Both the position numbers and the translations under genes were made by a program. From Gemmatimonadales bacterium (GTDB lineage: Bacteria > Gemmatimonadota > Gemmatimonadetes > Gemmatimonadales > GWC2-71-9): 12,620 nt of DNA. Below the pieces are notes generated by a model. That model saw only the letters and a program-made list of their open reading frames with translations. It had not been told where the DNA came from and ran no database searches. Shown here in pieces: positions 1-6,913 of this stretch. The first letter of the stretch is position 1. Each line of letters begins with the position of its first letter. The stretch spans positions 1 through 12,620 of the forward strand of contig JAICEH010000037.1 in NCBI GenBank assembly GCA_025924275.1. The letters are read 5' to 3'.

Positions 1-2
1 AC

Positions 3-1157
3 GGGGCCCTGCGCTTCACCGCGGTGTCGAGCGCGCCGCTGGGGGAGGCGGACCAGGTCGGCGGCCGGGTGGTGGTGCTGCGGGACGTCACGGCGGAGCG
101 GGTGGCCGCGGACGAACGGCGCCGCTCCGAGGCGCGCTACCGCACCCTCTTCGCCTCGGCGCCGCTGGCCATCTTCACCCTCTCCGCCGAGGGCCGGTTC
201 CTGTCGGTGAACCGGGCGGCCCTCGCCCTGGTGGGGCTGGCCCAGCCGCGCGCCGGCCTCCGGCTGCAGGAGTTCCTCGCACCCGACGAGGCGGCGCGGG
301 TCGAGGCCGACCTCGCGCGCACCCTCGGGGGGGAGTCGCGGGAGTTCACGCTCCGCTTCCGGCGGCTCGATGGCGCGGCCCGCGAGGCGGCGCTGGTGAC
401 CGTGGCGGTGGACGAGGTGGCCGCGGGGCGCTCGGTCCTCGCCATCGCGCGCGACATCACGGACGACCGGGTGATGCGCGACCGGCTCATCCACTCCGAG
501 AAGATGGCCGCCCTGGGCCACCTGGTGTCCGGGGTGGCCCACGAGCTCAACAACCCGCTGGCCGGCATCGCCGCACTGGCGCAGGCGCTGATGCTGGAGG
601 AGCCGCTCGACCCGGGCGCCCGCCGCGTGCTCGAGGCGATCCGTGAGGAGGCAGGCCGCGCGGGCCGGACGGTGACCGACCTGCTCACCTTCGGCCGCCA
701 GCGGCCGCTCCAGCGGGGGCCCACCGACCTGAACGCGGTGCTGCGGGACATCTTCCTGGTCCGGCCGCCGGGTGGTGCCGCCTTCCGGCTCGACCTGGAG
801 CCCGGCCTGCCCGAGGTGGACGCCGACGCCGACCAGCTCCGGCAGGTGATCCAGAACCTCCTGGGCAATGCCGAGTACGCCATGCGCGACGGCGCCGCCC
901 GGGGACGGGTGGCCACCTGGTCCACGCCCTCCGCCGTGGGGCTGGCGGTGGAGGACGAGGGCACCGGCATCCCCCCCGAGGCGCTGGCGCACGTCTTCGA
1001 GCCCTTCTTCACCACCAAGGGTGGCGACGGGTCGGGGCTCGGGCTCTCCATCTCCCACGGCATCGTGCGGGCCCACGGCGGCGAGATCCGCGCCCAGAAC
1101 CGCCCCGAGGGCGGCGCCCGCGTCTGGTTCGAACTGCCCCGGCCGGGGGCCCAATGA
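3..1157 (+). CDS. PAS-domain sensor histidine kinase (5' end cut off by window)
   Basis: Cytoplasmic-type sensor kinase that should autophosphorylate on histidine and pass phosphate to the response regulator encoded just downstream. The frame is open to the left edge, so the true start lies outside; the GTG at 24 is probably internal. The first visible codons (SSAPL...VVVLRDVT) look like the end of one PAS domain. A second PAS domain follows (about 129-467, RYRTLFASAPLAIF). The dimerisation/phosphoacceptor box contains HELNNPLAG, with the histidine codon at 540-542. The ATPase domain has an N box (NLLGNAEYAM, asparagine at 867-869), a G1 box DEGTG near 957-971, the F box FEPFFTTK, and a G2 box GDGSGLGLS (1023-1049). 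No membrane helix is visible in this part. The architecture resembles NtrB-like kinases. The stop is 19 bases before the regulator start, implying one transcript. The signal sensed cannot be told. Confidence 0.93.
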   Translation, partial: GALRFTAVSSAPLGEADQVGGRVVVLRDVTAERVAADERRRSEARYRTLFASAPLAIFTLSAEGRFLSVNRAALALVGLAQPRAGLRLQEFLAPDEAARVEADLARTLGGESREFTLRFRRLDGAAREAALVTVAVDEVAAGRSVLAIARDITDDRVMRDRLIHSEKMAALGHLVSGVAHELNNPLAGIAALAQALMLEEPLDPGARRVLEAIREEAGRAGRTVTDLLTFGRQRPLQRGPTDLNAVLRDIFLVRPPGGAAFRLDLEPGLPEVDADADQLRQVIQNLLGNAEYAMRDGAARGRVATWSTPSAVGLAVEDEGTGIPPEALAHVFEPFFTTKGGDGSGLGLSISHGIVRAHGGEIRAQNRPEGGARVWFELPRPGAQ

Positions 1158-1176
1158 CGCACTCCACGAGGCGATG

Positions 1177-2523
1177 ATGACCGGTTCCGTCCTGCTCATT
1201 GACGACGACGCAGATGTCCTGCGCGCGGTGGGCAACTACTTCGAGGAGATCGGTTATGAGGTGGCCCGCGAGCTCACCGGCGAGGCCGGGATCGCCACCT
1301 TCGCCCGCTACCGGCCCGAGGTGGTCCTGCTCGACCTGCACCTTCCCGGCATCGACGGCCTGCAGGTGCTCCAGCGGCTGCGGGAGAACGACGCGGCGGT
1401 GATCCTGCTGACCGGCGACAGCGACGTGCCCACGGCGGTGAAGGCGATGCAGCTCGGGGCGGAGAACTTCCTCACCAAGCCGGTGGACATGGCGCACCTC
1501 GCGGCCGCCACGGCGCGGGTGGCGGACAAGACCCGGCTCCGCCGGGTCAATCGCGCCCTGCTGGAGCGGACCGCCACCGGGGAGGGCCTCGATACCCTCG
1601 GCGTGTCGCCCGCGATGCGGGACATCGCCCACCAGGTGTCGCTCCTCGCCCAGAGCGACCGCACCACGGTGCTGCTCGAGGGGGAGAGCGGCACCGGCAA
1701 GGGCTGGGTGGCCCGGATCATCCACGACCAGGGGCCGAGGCGCCACGGCCCGTTCGTCGAGGTCAACTGCGCCGGGCTCACCGCCACGTTCCTGGACTCC
1801 GAGCTGTTCGGCCACGAGAAGGGCGCCTTCACCGATGCCAAGGACCGGAAGCAGGGGCTCTTCGAGATCGCCGACGGCGGGAGCATCTTCCTCGACGAGA
1901 TCGGCGACCTCGCCCCCGAGCTCCAGCCCAAGCTCCTCAAGGTGCTGGAGACCAAGACGTTCCGGCGGCTGGGCGGCACCCGCGAGCTCACGGTGGACGT
2001 GCGCCTCGTGGCCGCGACCAACAAGGACCTGCGGGCGGAGGTCGAGGCCGGGCGGTTCCGGGAGGACCTGCTCTACCGGCTGAGCGTGATGCCGCTCCGG
2101 CTCCCGGCGGTCCGGGACCGGCCCCGCGAGGACCGGCTCGCCCTCCTCACGCGGTTGCTGGCCGACCTGCGCGACCAGCTCCCGGAGGCGCCGCACACGA
2201 TCACGCCCGACGCCCTCGACCGGCTCCTGGCGCACGAGTGGAAGGGCAACGTGCGGGAGATGCGCAACGTGCTCGAGCGCGCCCTGATCCTCGGCCGGGG
2301 GCAGGAGGCGGTGGCGGTGGAGCACCTCCCGGGCGAGTTCCGCGCGCGCGCGGGCGCCGGGGACCGGCGCCACACCCCGCTCACCCTGGACGACCTGGAG
2401 CGGCAGCACATCGAGCGGACGCTGCGCTACCATTCGGGCAACCGCACGCGGTCGGCCCAGGAGCTGGGGATCTCGCGCGCCACGCTGATCAACAAGATCA
2501 AGCGCTACGGCATCACCGCCTGA
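1177..2523 (+). CDS. NtrC-family sigma-54-dependent response regulator
   Basis: Transcription activator that, when phosphorylated, uses ATP hydrolysis to open sigma-54 promoters. It has 448 residues, normal for the family. The receiver domain (1-120) has D9/D10, phospho-acceptor D53, T79 and K101. The AAA+ domain has Walker A GESGTGKG (169-176), the sigma-54 contact loop GAFTDA (216-221) and Walker B IFLDEIGD (237-244). A Fis-type helix-turn-helix closes the protein (about 402-448, ending SAQELGISRATLINKIKRYG). The start is one of two adjacent ATGs, 1174 or 1177. I chose 1177 because GAGG at 1168-1171 is then five bases away. The contact loop is GAFTDA rather than the commoner GAFTGA; from family knowledge this variant occurs in many active members. 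The upstream kinase is its likely partner. Targets are unknown; a sigma-54 promoter candidate lies at 6857-6872 in this window. Confidence 0.96.
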   Translation: MTGSVLLIDDDADVLRAVGNYFEEIGYEVARELTGEAGIATFARYRPEVVLLDLHLPGIDGLQVLQRLRENDAAVILLTGDSDVPTAVKAMQLGAENFLTKPVDMAHLAAATARVADKTRLRRVNRALLERTATGEGLDTLGVSPAMRDIAHQVSLLAQSDRTTVLLEGESGTGKGWVARIIHDQGPRRHGPFVEVNCAGLTATFLDSELFGHEKGAFTDAKDRKQGLFEIADGGSIFLDEIGDLAPELQPKLLKVLETKTFRRLGGTRELTVDVRLVAATNKDLRAEVEAGRFREDLLYRLSVMPLRLPAVRDRPREDRLALLTRLLADLRDQLPEAPHTITPDALDRLLAHEWKGNVREMRNVLERALILGRGQEAVAVEHLPGEFRARAGAGDRRHTPLTLDDLERQHIERTLRYHSGNRTRSAQELGISRATLINKIKRYGITA

Positions 2524-2537
2524 CCCGGGGGGGCCGG

Positions 2538-2735
2538 ATGGCCGAGCTTCACGAGCACGACGCGATGACCTGCCGCAGCTGCGGGCGCGAGGAGCGCGCC
2601 TCCGAGGGCTACCCCTGCGCCAACTGCGGGACCTTTCTCTGCCTGGTCTGCACCTTCCGCGGGGTGACCCGCTGCGCCCGGTGCCGCGGCGTGCCGCTGG
2701 CCGACGCGCCGGTGCCGGAGGGCGGTCCGCGGTGA
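2538..2735 (+). CDS. Small eight-cysteine putative zinc-binding protein
   Basis: Encodes 65 residues with four CxxC pairs: CRSC, CANC, CLVC and CARC. Their order and spacing suggest two zinc-binding knuckles or one interleaved ribbon/RING-like fold. No signal peptide or membrane helix is visible, so it is probably cytoplasmic. The ATG at 2538 lies 14 bases after the regulator stop and is preceded by a G-rich stretch that can serve as ribosome binding site. Its stop TGA overlaps the GTG start of the following phosphatase gene (GTGA, 2732-2735), which suggests translational coupling. I do not recognise a family with a known function. Zinc binding is inferred from the cysteine pairs alone; a protein-protein or nucleic-acid contact role would be typical of such small modules. 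Confidence 0.75.
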   Translation: MAELHEHDAMTCRSCGREERASEGYPCANCGTFLCLVCTFRGVTRCARCRGVPLADAPVPEGGPR

Positions 2736-3433
2736 CGCCACGGCGGCTGGTCCTGTTCGACATCGACGGGACGCTGCTCCACTCGGGCGGGGCGGGCCGC
2801 CGCGCCATCCGGGCGGCGCTCCGCGAGTGGCTGCCGGAGGACGAGCCCTTCACCCGCGTGCGCTTCGACGGCAAGACCGACCCGCAGATCGTCGCGGAGC
2901 TGTTCGCGGCCGCGGGCGATCCCGACCCGACCGAGCCGGCGCGGATCGCGGCGGTGTGCCGGCGGTACGTGGGCGCGCTGGAGCGGGAGCTGGCCGGGGG
3001 AGGCCCGGCTTCGGGCCTCTATCCCGGCGTCACGGAGCTGCTGGCCCGGCTCGAGGCCGAGGCGGGAGTGGTGCTCGGGCTCCTTACGGGGAACATCGCC
3101 GCCGGCGCGGACCTCAAGCTGCGGGCGGCAGGCCTCGATCCCGGCCGCTTCCGGCTCGGCGCCTACGGCTCCGACTCCGCCCATCGCCCCGACCTGCCCG
3201 CCGTGGCCGCGCGGCGCGCCGAACCGCACTTCGGCCGCGCGCCCCGGGGAGCGGAGGTCGTGATCGTCGGCGACACGCCGGCCGACGTCACCTGCGGACG
3301 CGGCATCGGCGCCCGCGCGATCGGGGTGGGCACCGGAGCCTATGCGCCCGCCGAGCTCGCCGAGGCGGGGGCGCACGCCGCCTTCGCCACGCTGGCCGGG
3401 GTGGAGGCGGTGATGGAGGCGATCCTCGGATGA
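2732..3433 (+). CDS. HAD-superfamily hydrolase (phosphoglycolate phosphatase-like)
   Basis: Predicted Mg-dependent phosphatase of 233 residues. Motif I is DIDGT near the N-terminus (nucleophile D10, general acid D12), motif II is the threonine of LLTGN (T119), and motif IV is GDTPADV (D181, D185). A helical cap region sits between motifs I and II (about 20-90), as in Gph-like members. The substrate cannot be deduced: members act on phosphoglycolate, sugar phosphates and nucleotides. The start is the GTG at 2732, giving a four-base GTGA overlap with the upstream stop and putting the DxDGT motif at the usual distance from the N-terminus. Its own stop overlaps the next start (ATGA, 3430-3433). 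An upstream in-frame start inside the preceding gene is possible but would add a nonconserved-looking arginine-rich tail. Confidence 0.9.
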   Translation: MTPRRLVLFDIDGTLLHSGGAGRRAIRAALREWLPEDEPFTRVRFDGKTDPQIVAELFAAAGDPDPTEPARIAAVCRRYVGALERELAGGGPASGLYPGVTELLARLEAEAGVVLGLLTGNIAAGADLKLRAAGLDPGRFRLGAYGSDSAHRPDLPAVAARRAEPHFGRAPRGAEVVIVGDTPADVTCGRGIGARAIGVGTGAYAPAELAEAGAHAAFATLAGVEAVMEAILG

Positions 3434-4080
3434 CGGCCGCTCCGGCCATCCCCGAGCTCGGGCCCGCGCTGGGGCGCCTCACCGGGCCCGGTACCGGCGG
3501 CCTCGCCGCCGCCCGGCTCGGCCTGGTGACCAGCCTCTTCGAAGCCGCCGCCGCCGCCCGCGCAGGCGACGTCACGGTCCTCGGCCCCGCTGCCTGGCGC
3601 GCGCGGTGGGAGGCGGGGGTCGGAGCCGCCGCGAAGGTGGTCGCGGCGGAGGCCGAGGCGGCGCTCGCCGCCGCGGCGGCCGAGGCGCGGATGCCGGCCC
3701 GGCTCCGGAACGCGCTGCCGCTCAGCGAGACCGAGCAGCGTGGCATTGCCGCACGGCTCGGCTCCGAGGGCGCCCAGTTCCTCCGCGCGCTCGAAGGGCT
3801 CGGCCCCGCCGACGCACCAGGGTGGGAGGAGCGGATCCTCGGTGTCACGCGCACCCTCGAGGCGGCCTGGCTGTCGCTGGAGTCGGCGGCGGAGGAGGAG
3901 CGGCAGCGATGGGCCGCCGAGGCGGCGCGGGTGCGGCAGTGGCGACGGCCACGGTGGCCCGCCCTGCTGCTGGTTGCGGGCCTGCTCGGTGCGGCGGCCT
4001 GGGTCGGGCTGGCGCTGGGTGGGTGGGTGCCCGCGGGTCCGCTCGCTCCGCTCCGCGACTGGCTGCTGGCATTGCCGTGA
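3430..4080 (+). CDS. Hypothetical alanine-rich protein with C-terminal membrane helix
   Basis: I do not recognise this 216-residue protein. Most of it is alanine/glutamate-rich and probably helical, with no cysteine or obvious catalytic motif. A basic patch (RQWRRPRWP, about 168-176) precedes one strong hydrophobic segment (about 177-200), followed by a short tail ending WLLALP. This gives a single-pass, tail-anchored-like layout with the bulk probably in the cytoplasm. The start ATG at 3430 overlaps the HAD stop (ATGA). The stop overlaps the acpS GTG (GTGA, 4077-4080). That tight packing and an open frame through 650 bases support a real gene. Coding by the competing frames here is unlikely, since they give only arginine-, proline- and glycine-rich translations. 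Confidence 0.8.
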   Translation: MTAAPAIPELGPALGRLTGPGTGGLAAARLGLVTSLFEAAAAARAGDVTVLGPAAWRARWEAGVGAAAKVVAAEAEAALAAAAAEARMPARLRNALPLSETEQRGIAARLGSEGAQFLRALEGLGPADAPGWEERILGVTRTLEAAWLSLESAAEEERQRWAAEAARVRQWRRPRWPALLLVAGLLGAAAWVGLALGGWVPAGPLAPLRDWLLALP

Positions 4081-4499
4081 GCCTGGTGGCCCTGGGCCTC
4101 GACCTCGTGGACCTCGCGCGAGCCGCGCGCCTGATGGCGCGCCACGGGCCGCGGGCGATGGAGCGCCTCCTCACGCCCGCGGAGCGGGCCGACCTGGCCA
4201 CCCGGTCCGATCCGATCCCGGGCTTCGCCGCCCGGCTCGCGGCGAAGGAGGCGGGCTGGAAGGCGCTCCAGGTGCTGCCGGAGGCCAGCGGCGTCGGCTG
4301 GCAGGACCTCGAGGTGGTGCGGGGGCCCGATGGCCGGCCCACGCTCAGGGCCCACGGCCGCGCGCGGCAGATCCTCCTGGGCCGGAACCTCGTGCTGCAC
4401 CTCTCGCTCACCCACAGTCCCACGGCGGCCGCGGCAGTGGTCGCCCTGTCGACCGACTGGGACCGTCCGGCCCTTTCAAATCCGAGCGGGGTTCCCTAG
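4077..4499 (+). CDS. acpS: Holo-[acyl-carrier-protein] synthase (AcpS)
   Basis: Transfers the 4'-phosphopantetheine group of coenzyme A to the serine of apo-acyl carrier protein, activating it for fatty acid synthesis. The 140 residues fit the AcpS family (about 120-140). Seen motifs are GLDLVDLAR with D9, FAARLAAKEA with K57 and E58, and the C-terminal HLSLTHSPTAAAAVV. D9 and E58 are the expected Mg ligands and fall at the same numbers as in the E. coli enzyme. The GTG start overlaps the previous stop by four bases (GTGA), which argues for coupled translation. The last roughly 15 residues after VVALS look like a nonconserved tail. The TAG stop abuts the inverted repeat at the start of the iron-permease gene. 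Confidence 0.92.
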   Translation: MSLVALGLDLVDLARAARLMARHGPRAMERLLTPAERADLATRSDPIPGFAARLAAKEAGWKALQVLPEASGVGWQDLEVVRGPDGRPTLRAHGRARQILLGRNLVLHLSLTHSPTAAAAVVALSTDWDRPALSNPSGVP

Positions 4500-4528
4500 T
4501 TTCATCCAGGCCGTCAAACTGGATGAAA
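4500..4528. promoter_or_regulatory. Perfect 10-bp inverted repeat covering the FTR1 start codon
   Basis: TTTCATCCAG (4500-4509) and CTGGATGAAA (4519-4528) are exact reverse complements separated by nine bases. The ATG at 4523-4525 lies in the right arm. As RNA it forms a hairpin that hides the start region. As DNA it is a good-looking operator for a dimeric repressor. No T-run follows, so it is not a terminator. It does not match the Fur consensus. It begins directly after the acpS stop. Which role is real is inference. Confidence 0.6.
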
Positions 4529-6676
4529 ATGGTTCTCACCATCCCGCCTGGGGCGCTGGGAGTTCTCGCCGCCCTCAGTCTCGCCCTCCCGACCCCGGCG
4601 AGCGCGCAGGACAGCACCAATGCCGCCCGGCGCGTGTTCGCCGCCGCCAGTCTCGCCGCCGAGGAATACGCGGTGGGCGTGGCCGGGGGGCGAGTCATAT
4701 CGGTCGCCGAGGTGGAGGAGGCGCGCCTCTTCATCGGGGAGGCGCGACGGACCGCGGCGGGCCTGCCGGCCGGCCTGCGCGCGGCGTCGGAAGCGGGGCT
4801 GGACGCGATGCTGTCCCTGGTCGAGCGGACGGCGCCGCCGGAGTCGGTGGAAGTTCTGGCCCGCCGGCTCGGCGAGGCGCTCGCGGCCGGGGTGGGAGCC
4901 TCGCTGGAGCCGGTGCCCGAGTGGGCGCTGTCGCTGGACCGGGGGCGGGATCTCTACGCCGCCGCGTGCGCGAGCTGCCACGGGGCCGAAGGCGGGGGCG
5001 ATGGGCCGGCCGCGGCGGGGCAGACCCCGGTGCCCGCCAACCTCACCGACCGGGCCCTGCTCGCCGGCAGCTCGCCGCTCGACTTCTACCGCCGCGTGAC
5101 GTTGGGTGTCGCGGGCACGACGATGCCCAGCTTCGAGGGCGCCCTGTCGGAGGAGGACCGCTGGGCGGTGGCGCTCTACGCCTCGACGCTGCGGCTGCCT
5201 CCTGCCCGGGGCAACGTGCCCGTGGACCTCGCGACCTTCGGCGCCACCGCGGCCCGGACCGACCTCGACCTGATGGCATCGCTGGGCCACGCGGGCCCGG
5301 CGGACGACGCGCTCCTGGCCCGGATCGCCGCGATCCGCCGGGCCGGGGCGGCGAGCCAGGCCACCCGGATGGCCTCGGCCTTCGACCGGGTGCGCGCCCA
5401 GCTGGCCGAGGCGGTGGCACACGGTGCTGCGGGCCGGTCCGCCGAGGCCGGATCCACGGCGCTGGCGGCCTACATGACCTTCGAGGCCCTCGAGCGGGAC
5501 CTCCGTCCGCGGGAGCCGCGACTCGCCTCGGAACTGGAGCAGGCGTTCACCGGCCTCCGGCTCGACGCTCAGGGAGGCAAGCCGGCCCGCAAGCTCCGCG
5601 CTGCGGAGGTCCACCTCGTCACCCTGCTCGACCGGGCCGAGCGCGCCCTCGGCGCCGAGCGCCGGCCGGCGGACCTCTTCGTCCAGTCGTTCGTGCTGCT
5701 GGTGCGCGAGGGCCTCGAGGCGATCCTGATCGTGGGGGCCCTCCTCGCGTTCCTCGCCAGGGTCGGTGCGAGCCGGCGGGCGCGCGACGTGAAGGCGGGG
5801 ATCGGTGCCGCCATCGGGGCGAGCCTGCTCACGGCGGTCCTGATCGAGACCGTGTTCCACCTCTCCCCCGCGGACCAGGAGGTCCTCGAGGGCGCCACCA
5901 TGCTGCTCGCCACCGGCGTGCTCTTCTCGGTGAGCTACTGGCTCCTCACCAAGCTCGAGGTGGCGAAGTGGAATGCCTTCGTCCGGAGCCGGGTGCAGGA
6001 CGCGGTGGCGGGCGGCTCCTCGCTGGCCCTCGCCTCGGTGGCGTTCCTCGCCGTCTACCGCGAGGGCTTCGAGACGGTGCTCTTCTACAAGGCGCTGTTC
6101 CTGTCGGGAGGAGGCGCGGGGGCCGCGGCCACGATGCCGATCCTCGCGGGGATGGGCGTGGCGGCCCTCGTGCTGGTGGTCCTCTACGTGGCCATCCAGC
6201 GCTTCGGCGTGCGCATCCCGCTCAAGCCGTTCTTCGGGATCACCAGCGCGTTCCTCTACGGGATGGCGTTCACCTTCGCGGGCCACGGGATCGCGGAGCT
6301 GCAGGCCGGGGGCTTCGTCGGGACCACCGTGATTCCCTGGCTTCCCCGCGCCCCGCGGCTGGGGATCTACCCGACGCTGGAGACCGCGCTGGCGCAGGGG
6401 CTCCTGGTCCTCCTCGCCCTCGCCGCCCTGGCGTGGGTGTTCCTGGTCGAGCCGCGACGGGTCGGGCGGGCCGCCGCCGGGGAGACCCGGGTTCCGGTCC
6501 CTGCCCGCTCCGGGGCAGCGGCGGTGCCCGACGTTTCCGAGCCCGTGCCCGAGCTCCTCGGGCGAGGGGAGCTCGAGCTGATCCGCTCCCTCGAGCGGAT
6601 GGACGCCGACCTCGCCGAGATCCGGAGCGAGATCGCCCGGATCCGCGCGCGCCTGATCGGAGCGCCGCAGGCCTGA
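4523..6676 (+). CDS. Cytochrome c / FTR1-family iron permease fusion
   Basis: Predicted iron-uptake permease of the FTR1/EfeU type with an attached haem domain, 717 residues. A signal peptide (1-28, cleavage near ASA-QD) exports the N-terminal half. A cytochrome c domain has the haem motif CASCH (149-153) and a probable axial methionine M201 in TTMPSF. A helical linker (about 240-380) leads to the permease domain of about seven helices (about 385-645), which carries both hallmark REGxE motifs: REGLE (395-399) and REGFE (513-517). In FTR1 proteins these glutamates bind iron. The haem may oxidise Fe(II) during uptake or pass electrons; this is inference. A charged, coiled-coil-like tail (about 680-712) follows. 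The start could instead be the ATG at 4529. No strong ribosome site is seen, and the inverted repeat at 4500-4528 overlaps the start. Cytochrome c-FTR1 proteins are a known family. Confidence 0.93.
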   Translation: MKMVLTIPPGALGVLAALSLALPTPASAQDSTNAARRVFAAASLAAEEYAVGVAGGRVISVAEVEEARLFIGEARRTAAGLPAGLRAASEAGLDAMLSLVERTAPPESVEVLARRLGEALAAGVGASLEPVPEWALSLDRGRDLYAAACASCHGAEGGGDGPAAAGQTPVPANLTDRALLAGSSPLDFYRRVTLGVAGTTMPSFEGALSEEDRWAVALYASTLRLPPARGNVPVDLATFGATAARTDLDLMASLGHAGPADDALLARIAAIRRAGAASQATRMASAFDRVRAQLAEAVAHGAAGRSAEAGSTALAAYMTFEALERDLRPREPRLASELEQAFTGLRLDAQGGKPARKLRAAEVHLVTLLDRAERALGAERRPADLFVQSFVLLVREGLEAILIVGALLAFLARVGASRRARDVKAGIGAAIGASLLTAVLIETVFHLSPADQEVLEGATMLLATGVLFSVSYWLLTKLEVAKWNAFVRSRVQDAVAGGSSLALASVAFLAVYREGFETVLFYKALFLSGGGAGAAATMPILAGMGVAALVLVVLYVAIQRFGVRIPLKPFFGITSAFLYGMAFTFAGHGIAELQAGGFVGTTVIPWLPRAPRLGIYPTLETALAQGLLVLLALAALAWVFLVEPRRVGRAAAGETRVPVPARSGAAAVPDVSEPVPELLGRGELELIRSLERMDADLAEIRSEIARIRARLIGAPQA

Positions 6677-6695
6677 AACGCCCGGCGGCGACGGC

Positions 6696-6846
6696 AAAAG
6701 TGAACGACCCTCCGAGCCCGAGGCCCGGAGGGTCGTTCGCATGAGGTGGCAGATCGCCCCCTGATACCGCCGGCGACGTGCGGATTGCCCGTCCCGGACG
6801 TCCGACCTGCCACTTTCCCTTCGGCTCGAACCGAGCCGTCTTCACC
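6696..6846 (-). ncRNA. Candidate sigma-54-dependent small RNA, about 150 nt
   Basis: Predicted transcript from a start about 12 bases downstream of the sigma-54 -12 element to the T-run after the terminator. From its 5' end the - strand shows a 7-bp hairpin with a three-base loop (6838-6832 with 6828-6822). A 7-bp long-range stem follows (GTGGCAG at 6813-6807 with CTGCCAC at 6752-6746). That stem encloses a GC-rich region with the palindrome CGGACGTCCG (6795-6804). The terminator hairpin comes last. No ORF with a ribosome site is visible: the only long frame reads through the terminator. It lies between two converging genes, so it is not a leader of either. Its existence and length are inferred from signals, and I recognise no known RNA family. 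Confidence 0.5.
6702..6738 (-). terminator. Strong terminator hairpin, best oriented leftwards, possibly bidirectional
   Basis: A 13-bp perfect stem (6702-6714 with 6726-6738) plus three inner GC pairs after one mismatch closes on a short loop. On the - strand it is followed by a T-rich tract (ACTTTT, ending 6696), as expected for an intrinsic terminator of leftward transcription. On the + strand, where it lies 25 bases after the FTR1 stop, no T-run follows the stem. It could still end or stabilise that messenger. Confidence 0.75.
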
Positions 6847-6856
6847 CAATGTATAG

Positions 6857-6872
6857 AGCAGGTAACGTGCCA
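6857..6872 (-). promoter_or_regulatory. Sigma-54 (RpoN) -24/-12 promoter
   Basis: Read on the - strand, TGGCACG-TTAC-CTGCT matches the consensus YTGGCACG-N4-TTGCW at every defined position except one (C for the first T of TTGC). The invariant GG (6871-6870) and GC (6859-6858) have the required spacing, and the preceding base is the expected pyrimidine. A start is predicted near 6846. No sigma-70 -35 box lies 17 bases upstream of the overlapping TATACA, which makes an ordinary promoter less likely. Confidence 0.75.
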
Positions 6873-6898
6873 AGCCGGATCGCGCTAAAACCCAGTAG

Positions 6899-6911
6899 AA
6901 TCAAGGGGTTA
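6899..6911 (+). promoter_or_regulatory. IHF-consensus site upstream of the sigma-54 promoter
   Basis: AATCAAGGGGTTA fits the IHF consensus WATCAANNNNTTR exactly. It is centred about 60 bases upstream of the predicted start, between the -24 element and the activator-like repeats. That is where IHF bends DNA in classical sigma-54 promoters. Binding in this organism is inferred. Confidence 0.55.
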
Positions 6912-6913
6912 GG

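Noticed and set aside
1009..2874. Very long - strand ORF opposite the response regulator
   Set aside because: The + strand encodes an intact NtrC-type protein with all motifs; the antisense frame is a GC-bias shadow.
4330..6744. Long + strand ORF of about 800 codons overlapping FTR1
   Set aside because: Glycine/arginine/proline-rich translation with no motifs; the FTR1 frame explains the region.
6270..6845. - strand ORF starting at the predicted small-RNA 5' end
   Set aside because: It reads through the terminator hairpin and antisense to the FTR1 gene, has no ribosome site, and becomes arginine/proline/glycine-rich, typical of a shadow frame.
6850..6855. TATACA as a sigma-70 -10 box on the - strand
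   Set aside because: The position 17 bases upstream reads CCGGCT, nothing like TTGACA, whereas the overlapping sigma-54 element is nearly perfect.
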